Assembly: GCA_002914805.1 (NCBI GenBank) | Contig: JXTB01000005.1 | Span: 608,537 to 672,536 of the forward strand | Direction: 5' to 3' | Origin: Parasponia andersonii | Lineage: Eukaryota > Streptophyta > Magnoliopsida > Rosales > Cannabaceae | DNA: 64,000 bases | In this document: positions 57,054 to 64,000 of the stretch, in pieces | How positions within the stretch are numbered: the first letter of the stretch is position 1 | How the letters are laid out: each line of letters starts with the position of its first letter | Notes under the pieces: model-generated | What the model was told of the DNA's origin: nothing | Seen by the model: the letters and a program-made list of their open reading frames with translations, nothing else | Database searches by the model: none | Translations under genes and position numbers: made by a program

Positions 57054-58892
57054 CTAGGACAAGGTTTTGAGACAGTGTTGCTGGATGGCTTTTGTCAAGC
57101 CGTTTGTTGCGGAGGCGCCCCCTTGTACCATCAACTGCTCTGGTGGATAGTCATTTGACTGGTTGACTGAAGATTCTACTTCTTTTCGTTTTCCTTNNNN
57201 NNNNNNNNNNNNNNNNNNNNNNNNNNNNNNNNNNNNNNNNNNNNNNNNNNNNNNNNNNNNNNNNNNNNNNNNNNNNNNNNNNNNNNNNNNNNNNNNNNNN
57301 NNNNNNNNNNNNNNNNNNNNNNNNNNNNNNNNNNNNNNNNNNNNNNNNNNNNNNNNNNNNNNNNNNNNNNNNNNNNNNNNNNNNNNNNNNNNNNNNNNNN
57401 NNNNNNNNNNNNNNNNNNNNNNNNNNNNNNNNNNNNNNNNNNNNNNNNNNNNNNNNNNNNNNNNNNNNNNNNNNNNNNNNNNNNNNNNNNNNNNNNNNNN
57501 NNNNNNNNNNNNNNNNNNNNNNNNNNNNNNNNNNNNNNNNNNNNNNNNNNNNNNNNNNNNNNNNNNNNNNNNNNNNNNNNNNNNNNNNNNNNNNNNNNNN
57601 NNNNNNNNNNNNNNNNNNNNNNNNNNNNNNNNNNNNNNNNNNNNNNNNNNNNNNNNNNNNNNNNNNNNNNNNNNNNNNNNNNNNNNNNNNNNNNNNNNNN
57701 NNNNNNNNNNNNNNNNNNNNNNNNNNNNNNNNNNNNNNNNNNNNNNNNNNNNNNNNNNNNNNNNNNNNNNNNNNNNNNNNNNNNNNNNNNNNNNNNNNNN
57801 NNNNNNNNNNNNNNNNNNNNNNNNNNNNNNNNNNNNNNNNNNNNNNNNNNNNNNNNNNNNNNNNNNNNNNNNNNNNNNNNNNNNNNNNNNNNNNNNNNNN
57901 NNNNTGACAGTAGACATCATATACTGTGTGGTGAAATAGTTCGGCATCTCTTGTTTTTTGTTGAAGGTGATCTCTATCGTCCTATCTTTCAGTGTTTTGA
58001 AAGAGGGGTCTGACGACTGGATCTGAACTCGGGGCTGGTGTAGCTGTTCATAGCTTGTTATCCAGGAGTCAAGAATTATCTTCTTGAGTTCTTCAGTTGA
58101 GATCTGCCTTGGAATATGAGTACAACTTGGTACATGGTGAGAGTTGACCGAGACGAGCAAGGCATTTGATGTTGTTGGAACGGCCAAATCCAGAGCATGG
58201 TTTTGGACCCGATATACCATCTAGTAATGAAGAGTGGCTCCCATGGCCTGCGGATCTTGTTCCACACCAATTATCTACAACTGGACTTTAAAGGCATCTA
58301 TCAATCTTTTGTCTTTTAAAGACATACAAAAGTTTGGGTAGAAGGTGACAATGTATGTGCCTGCATTGAGGGTTGTTTCAATGATACCTATACAAGCATG
58401 TTGGTATTTCAACATTCTTGTATCAAGAAGGGCGATTTTTGCACAGACAGGAAGGCCTTTCCGACCATGGTAGGTTAATGCGAGGCGAATAGCTCCAAAA
58501 TGGATATGACTAAAACCTTGGTCTATCCATTGGAGTGGAAATTCAGGTGGAATCTGCAGAGTGACATAAAGTTCCTTATTTGTGGCAGGAAGCTCGCACT
58601 GGTCAAACTTGGTTGACTGGACATATTCTTTGGTGGAACGAGGGGTAGGTTTAATGAGGGATTTTATGGATTGGGTGAAAGAGGATGACGGTTTGGTGAA
58701 AGCATGGTAAGAGTTAATGAGAGAAAGATTTTCTGAGGTGATCTTACTTTCTTCTGAGACATAGTTAAGCTCATATAGGTATTCTAACTTAGAGGCAGAA
58801 GATTTTCAAAGTGAAGGTGAAGGAGATAAACTAAGTTGAGAGACAAGGTAGTTGGACGAGGAGGACTCAGCAGGAGCTTGAGGATTGCTCAT
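57054..58892 (-). pseudogene. pararetroviral movement protein region, interrupted by an assembly gap
   Basis: In viral sense it begins near 58892 (MSNPQAPAESSSSNYLVSQL). It runs through 'QIPPEFPLQWIDQGFSHIHF', 'GAIRLALTYHGRKGLPVCAK', 'ALLDTRMLKYQHACIGIIET' and 'ALLVSVNSHHVPSCTHIPRQ', which resemble the caulimovirus 30K-type movement protein core. A 708-bp N gap (57197-57904) hides the rest. The part after the gap (57196-57054) is short and unassigned. The movement protein would let virions pass plasmodesmata. The copy is broken. Confidence 0.8.
57197..57904. other. assembly gap (708 Ns)
   Basis: Unresolved bases inside the pararetrovirus copy. Reading frames that cross it are not evidence of coding. 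Confidence 1.
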
Positions 58893-58934
58893 GATGAAAA
58901 AGGTCTGAGACTCTTATCAGTAGTAGATAATTAC

Positions 58935-59012
58935 CCTGCCTATGAGGTTGAACCTGGGACCTGTGGGTTATGGGCCCACCACGCTTATTAGCTCGTTGGC
59001 CGCCAGAGGAGT
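58935..59012 (-). other. tRNA-iMet-like sequence (SINE head or viral leader component)
   Basis: On the minus strand, 58986 down to 58953 (34 nt) matches, as far as I recall it, the anticodon arm and following part of plant initiator tRNA-Met (GTGGGCCCATAACCCAC with a CAT anticodon). A degenerate box-A-like TGGCGGCCAACGAG precedes it and a box-B-like GGTTCAACCTC follows. The acceptor stem does not pair, so it is not a working tRNA gene. It is in the same orientation as the pararetrovirus and ends about 40 bases before the movement-protein Met. A tRNA-derived SINE fragment is the plainest explanation. Confidence 0.65.
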
Positions 59013-59819
59013 GTACGAACAAAAGTTCATTAGTCACTGGCCATTCATATGCTTAGAGGTCTAAACTTCTTCTCGGATAAGTGTATCGAGCAAAATAGAA
59101 AGTCCTCTCTTGGTAAAGTTTCAAGAAAAGTGTGTCAGACATTAGTGGCGTACCCGCCAAAGTGATTATGGTGCGATCTATCCAGTAATGCTTTCTCGAG
59201 AGAGACTTGGACCTCTTAAATAAGTTGGTGTGTGCAGGGTCGATCGACGCAAGTTTCAGCCAAGAAGACAAATATGGGCCTTGACTTTATGAAAAAGAAA
59301 AAAGGGGAAATATCAAAAGCATCGGCGCCTGTAATTGGTGAGTAGCGTGTGAAAAAAATTAAATGAAATAATAAAAAAATGGGTCAAAAAAGAAGGGTAT
59401 GATTTCTTTGAATTAGGTGCACACCATTTGATTTCAGCGTCATATTGCATTCAACACTTAGCTGAAATAAGAGAGGGTATCAACTATAAATACCCTCTGC
59501 TTTAGCTTCAGAAAATCATCCCAACAAAACAAAAAAAAGGAATCTTAATATAGAGAGGTAAAGAAAGAGTTTTAGTTAAGAATTTTTTGAGAGAATATTT
59601 TGTGAAGAAAATTTTTTTGGTATAATTGGGGTCAAGGTCGTGAGTTGTGAGTGTTTATAAATACTTTGTACAATTCTTCTCCCTATAATAAAAGATCTAT
59701 AGTAGTCCCGTGAACATAGCCAAATTGATAAATCATGTAAATTTATTTGTCTTTTTATTTCACTTTATTTATCCCTTTCGCAATTTTATATGCCTATTGG
59801 GGAGGTTATTTCCTTAAAA

Positions 59820-59900
59820 ACTGGTATCAGAACACTAGGTTAAGTATTGTTCATATGTATGTTACTATTCATATATAATACTATTCATATATACTACATT
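59820..59900 (+). other. primer site and leader repeats of second Copia relic
   Basis: ACTGGTATCAGAACACT matches the iMet-type Copia primer site at its first ten positions after AC. It is followed by three TACTATTCATATAT-like units, as in the leader at 36.86 kb. Confidence 0.75.
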
Positions 59901-61555
59901 TGCTGGTATTTATTGGAATAAATTTCCGAAAAATATTTGTATAAAATTATTTTCAAGAACACCATAGTTTTTTAAAATCAAGAAATACAACAGAATTGGT
60001 CGTATAAAATTTTTCTTTTTACAAAATGTTTCAAATCATGATCTAACATGAATTAACTCTTGATCTAGACAAGAACAATACCTGAATTCACTTCACAACC
60101 TTCTCGCCTTCCCGTCTATTCTTGAAATCTGTTTGATTGATCCGGTGGGTGGTCACCTTCTTGATTCCCAATAAAGAGATCTGCAGATAAACAAGAAGAC
60201 AATTTTCTCGAATCGATTTATCCGGGATGGCCAAAACACCAAGGACAGTGAATCCCTAGTGGTGGCCGATTTTCTCTGTTCTCTCTCTTTCTCTCTATTT
60301 TCGTGTGATACTCTCTTCTCAATTAGTGTTTTAATGTGTAATATTTGTATCTTGTTGCTAGAGAACTTTTCTCTTAAATATAGCGAGATTAGTAAACCCT
60401 AATGGGCTTATTGGGCTTGTTGGGCTCAACTGATCATCAAATGACTATTGGGCTTTAATTTGAATTAGACAGGGGACCAGATGGATCTATAAAGCCCAAG
60501 CTCCAATGAACTATATACCCACTATTATAATTAACTCTTAATTATGATTGGGCCTTGTCTATTAATATTGGGGCACACCACTATAGGCCCAATATTGAAC
60601 TCTTGGATTGAATGTCATTTATTTTTTGTAAAACTTATTAACAATTAATTAACTTGATCCATTTAGTATATACTATACTTGTAGAAATACCCCCAATATA
60701 ATGTCATACTAGTAGAGTAAAATTACCGTATTACCCCTCTAGTATATATTTACCTTTGAGTTACCATTTTTCATCTAATGGATAATAGTTGACTATGGTG
60801 TTTGTATTTGATTATACCAACACAGATAAATTCACATAGTGAATACTGGAGCCCTGGTTTATATTATCCAAATGCTTGAAAAAATTCAAAGTGACATCAT
60901 ATGCATGGTGTCTATCATAAAAAACGTTCTACATATTTTATATACCTTATCTTCCAAGATACCAGAGTTCGAACTATAAATCGGAACTAGTCCTTTAGTA
61001 ACTTAAAAAGACAAAACACATGAAAGTAAGTTCGTTAATCACTAGGATTAATGTCTTCTATAATAGTGCTAGATTAGTAAAATTAGAAATTTAAGTTACG
61101 ACACTTAACCTCAAATTCTAATTCACTAGGTCCTGTTTGATGCTATTATAACTTTCTTATAACACACCAGTGTTTCTATCCGAAGACTCACTAAAATAAT
61201 TAGAGACTTCATTAATTAAATAGACAACATTATATTCTACGGCATAGTAAAGTATTCCATCTTCAATTTGCAGAATGCGAACAATTTAATTTAGATATAA
61301 TGAAATAAAAAATATAATGTCTCCCACATATGAACTCATTATACGAATAATTTTTTATTACTCATTTCATGTCTTGGAATCTTTTAGATGTTTGCATAAG
61401 ATAAACATAAATATTACATGTATATCAATGGGATATAAATGAAATAAAAATTCATAACATGGAATTTATTTATAACAAATAGATACTGAATAATCTAATA
61501 AATATTGTTTATAATGTCTAAATAATAAACTGCTTTATAGGATATTATTCCAACA
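59901..61555 (-). mobile_element. solo LTR (1.66 kb) nested in Copia leader, TSD ACATT
   Basis: On the minus strand it starts TGTTGGAATAATATCC and ends ...ATACCAGCA. ACATT lies on both sides (59896-59900 and 61556-61560). It aligns along its length with 39983-41623 and is the same family in opposite orientation. No internal region remains. Confidence 0.93.
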
Positions 61556-61648
61556 ACATTATTCACGAATACGACACTGTTCACTTGTACATAACGATTC
61601 ACAAATACGGTGCTATTCACTTGTACAAAAAGTCAGCAGTAAGAAGCG

Positions 61649-62360
61649 ATGGCTGGAGAAGACAGATTGGGACCCAGTATCAGCAAATTCGACTATTTAG
61701 ATTTGTCATTTTAGAGATTGCAAATTAAAGAAAATCTGCATAGTATGAAATTGCATCAGCCTCTATTAAGGGTAAAACTAGAGAAAATAGAGAACGACTA
61801 GTGGAAAGTCCTTGATCGACAGGTGTTAGGCATGATCCAATTGAAGTTAACAAGGAATGTTACTTACAATGTGGTAGAGGTGAAAACCACAGTAGAGATG
61901 ATGAGTATCTAGTCAGATATATATGAGAAACTATTGACAAACAATAAAGTTCATTTGATGAAGAAGTTATTTAATTTAAAGATGAGAGAATGTGCTTCAG
62001 TAGCAACACACATCAACGAGTTCAACACGATCGTCTCACAATCGAGGTTTGTTGAAATCAATTTTGATGATGAGATTTGTGCTCTTATTCTTTTGATATC
62101 ATTACTAAATAGTGGCGGTTAGCAATTCTGTTGGCAAAAGGAAGTTACAGTTCAATGAAATTAAGGATCGAGTTCTCGCCAAGGAAGTATGAAGGGTAGA
62201 GTCCAGTGAAGGAATATCATCGAGTTCTACCCTAAATCTTGAGAATAAGGATAGAAATAATGAGAGGAATTCTAACCGAGATCGTGGCAGGTCCAATTCA
62301 AGGAATGGTAAAGACAAGTGTAGACTAGGAAGAAAGGAAAAACATGATGGTAGTAAGTAG
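61649..62360 (+). pseudogene. Copia gag relic
   Basis: Begins MAGEDRLGPSISKFDYLD (about 61649). It contains 'WKVLDRQVLGMIQLKLTRNV' and 'LMKKLFNLKMRECASVATHI', 'NEFNTIVSQSRFVEINFDDE', the usual Copia gag (UBN2) core. A Lys/Arg/Asn-rich end follows. It is broken. Confidence 0.8.
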
Positions 62361-62765
62361 TACAAAGTGAGTCTTGTTGTAAAAGGCTTTTAGCGAAAAG
62401 AAGGCATTGACTATAACAAAATTATCTCTCCAGTATTTGAACTAACCACAATTATAACAATACTTGGATTCCTGGCTAAGGAAGCCATTTATCTAGAGTA
62501 GCTAGATGTCAAAATGACATTTTTCCATTGTGACTTGGAGGAAGAAATTTATATGAACCAGTCACAAAGTTTTAAAGTACAAGAAAATGAGAAAATAGTG
62601 TGCAAACTTCAGAAGAGCTTATATGGACTAAAACAAGCTCTAAGATAATGGTATAAGAAGTTTAACGGATTTATGAGTAATAATGGTCACTTAAGGTGCT
62701 AGGCAGATCACTATTGTTATATGAAAAAGTTTGACAATTTCTATATCATTCTACTTCATATCAGG
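62360..62765 (+). pseudogene. Copia RT fragment
   Basis: Contains 'KEGIDYNKIISPVFELTTII', 'LDVKMTFFHCDLEEEIYMNQ' and 'KLQKSLYGLKQALR', the N-terminal half of a Copia RT. It joins gag directly, so the protease and integrase regions are not present here. Confidence 0.85.
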
Positions 62766-62770
62766 TGGAC

Positions 62771-63945
62771 AGGCGTGGGAAGATTGAGAGAGAGAGAGAG
62801 AGAGAGTAACCAAGAATGTTGTATTGGCCTCAAAAAATTCATTACAAAATTGCATTAAATACGTAAAGACTTTAATGACCCATCAATGTTATGCATTAGT
62901 GTTTACTAGTGTTGACGATCAATATTATGTTTTAGTTAAATATTAATTAATTCACTATTATATTTTTGTTTATAAATGTTTATTGATTTAAAAAAAAATT
63001 GGGATTTAAAATTACCATTTTAAAATATAAACTCATGTTAATAACTAGTATTTACCTTATAATCAGAACCTAGTTCAGTTTGTATATAATTCTTCTTGTC
63101 TAGAATTTAGTCGGAAGAAATTCCAGACTTTGTCGAAAATTATGTAATCGAAGATTTTTAAGCTATTCAGCAAAAGTCCTTTTTACCCTTAAAAAACATG
63201 GGCTTGTCTATATTGCCACTCTCTTTCTTTCCCCTCCCAGCGTTATCTTTCTAAGTAGACCTGACTTTAAAATTTAAAATTTGAACATTTTCTTAACACA
63301 TCATTTTTCAAAAGTTTCTTATTCCAAAATCTGTAATCAATAAAAAATTCAAATGATATTTCTTTGCCTTCCTTTTTTTAAAAATCTTTCGTTCCTTTGT
63401 CTTCTTCTTCTTCAACTTTTTGCTTTGATCATCCCAATAATCAAGATATTTTGATAATTATTTTTAGAATTATTGATAATTGGAGAAAAAATTAGAGTTA
63501 CTCAATCATTTTTAGGTTTCTTGAAATCTATAAGTGTTAGAGGTGTTGAATATTTTTTTAGGGTTCTTGAGAATTAGAGGAGAGATTTTTGCATTATTTT
63601 CAGAATTCATGAGAATCAGGAAAAGATAATTAGAATTTTTGAATTATCTTTCAAAGTTTTTGATAGAAATGTCATTAGTATTTGAGTTTATAATATGCTC
63701 ATATCCATCATTATAAAACTTAATTTAACTAAAAGTATTTTGATTATTTAAGATTATTTTAGATGATTTGATTTATCAATTGCATTTAAAGGAATGTGTA
63801 AAGTAAAAGAATAATCTAATTAAGAAAGAATATTCTAATTATTTAATATTTTTTTCACTGATTTATTTTTTACCTTCTAAAAATTAGTAATTGAGACGTG
63901 AGAATAGGAAAAAAAAAGGGTAATAGTAGACCCACACAAAAAAAT
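62771..63945. other. intergenic with (GA)n tract
   Basis: A pure GA run lies at about 62787-62806. The rest is AT-rich with no recognised gene. Confidence 0.5.
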
Positions 63946-64000
63946 CACTACAAGAAACATGACTTCCACCGACACATTTTGTCGTCAGAAAAAGTAGCAT
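63946..64000 (+). mobile_element. start of a CACTA transposon, cut by the window edge
   Basis: CACTACAAGAAACATGAC is followed by a subterminal inverted pair (CCGACACATTTTGTCGTC), as at the ends of plant CACTA elements. It is a different family from the one at 48589 because its subterminal repeats differ. Confidence 0.65.

Larger units (their letters stand above)
51560..59300 (-). mobile_element. endogenous pararetrovirus (Caulimoviridae, Petuvirus/Florendovirus-like), broken
   Basis: The minus strand carries, in viral sense, a movement-protein region (58892-57905), coat protein with a zinc knuckle (56996-about 55950), aspartic protease, reverse transcriptase and RNase H (55945-about 52980) and a C-terminal tail. 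There are no LTRs, as expected for this family. The copy is broken. It has an assembly gap inside it (57197-57904), a local direct duplication of the protease/RT-start region, and a few further breaks. Large open stretches remain, so it is probably fairly young. The limits given are approximate because integrated pararetroviruses have no fixed ends. Confidence 0.9.
59330..62770 (+). mobile_element. second Tork-like Copia relic with nested solo LTR
   Basis: A 5' LTR-like region (about 59340-59815, with a CTATAAATACC box at 59488) is followed by a TGGTATCAGAACA primer site (about 59822), ATTCATATAT leader repeats, gag (from about 61649) and an RT fragment (62365-62765). No 3' LTR is seen. A 1655-bp solo LTR is inserted in the leader (59901-61555). 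The element is broken and much of pol is absent. Confidence 0.8.

Noticed and set aside
57163-57939. Long ORFs across the N gap
   Set aside because: They are open only because Ns do not make stops.
58935-59012. Functional tRNA-Met gene
   Set aside because: The acceptor stem does not pair, the D-arm region is expanded and the T-arm is degenerate. Only the central part resembles tRNA-iMet.

Overview
This is a plant nuclear window, almost certainly from an angiosperm and probably a eudicot. It is AT-rich, its exons are separated by GT-AG introns, TA, AG and AAT microsatellites are frequent, and it carries plant Copia, Gypsy/Tat, LINE, CACTA and endogenous pararetrovirus sequences. There is no prokaryotic gene organisation, CRISPR array or operon. 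One stretch (57197-57904) is an assembly gap of Ns, and single Ns at about 51677 and 54956 mark uncertain contig joins.

Only one convincing host gene is present: a six-exon minus-strand gene (6313 to 2486) for a GARP/G2-like (MYB-related) transcription factor of 317 residues. It has an N-terminal SHLQMYR-type DNA-binding domain and two C-terminal LxLxL (EAR-type) motifs, so it is probably a transcriptional repressor of the MOF1-like group. Simple repeats lie in its introns and upstream region. A possible terminal exon of another, unrecognised gene lies at the left edge, next to Gypsy-like and Copia relics (0.5-1.85 kb).

The rest is layered transposon history. 8.0-21.2 kb: a tandem repeat; an old Copia element (8643-16552) with recognisable LTRs and primer site, carrying a nested 1.77 kb solo LTR (11048-12818); three members of a MITE family sitting in TA-rich tracts; and a probable 2.5 kb solo LTR (17471-20001). 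21.2-33.5 kb: a Gypsy element of the Tat lineage (21196-33488) with gag, protease, RT, RNase H, a second RNase H and integrase on the plus strand, then tandem repeat arrays (75 and 111 bp units), then an antisense multi-part gene with a 'putative gypsy type transposon' domain. 36.3-43.1 kb: a Tork-like Copia element with 27-bp tandem repeats in the U3 of both LTRs, split by a 1.64 kb solo LTR with a perfect target duplication. 46.6-51.2 kb: a 5'-truncated LINE with a perfect 12-bp target duplication and A-tail, into whose 3' part a 2.54 kb non-autonomous CACTA transposon has jumped (3-bp duplication GGT).

51.6-59.3 kb: a broken endogenous pararetrovirus (Caulimoviridae, Petuvirus/Florendovirus-like) on the minus strand with movement protein, coat protein, protease, RT and RNase H parts. 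It has a local direct duplication at an assembly join, and a tRNA-iMet-like sequence just ahead of the movement-protein region. 59.3-62.8 kb: a second Tork-like Copia relic with its own nested solo LTR (59901-61555, minus, perfect TSD). The window ends in the first bases of another CACTA element.

I do not see a clearly new biological system. The observations most worth a second look are the tRNA-iMet-like segment in the pararetroviral leader, the MITE family that targets TA tracts, the repeat-rich U3 and leader regions of the Copia elements, the Tat antisense gene with its tandem arrays, and the exact nesting record preserved in the target-site duplications.
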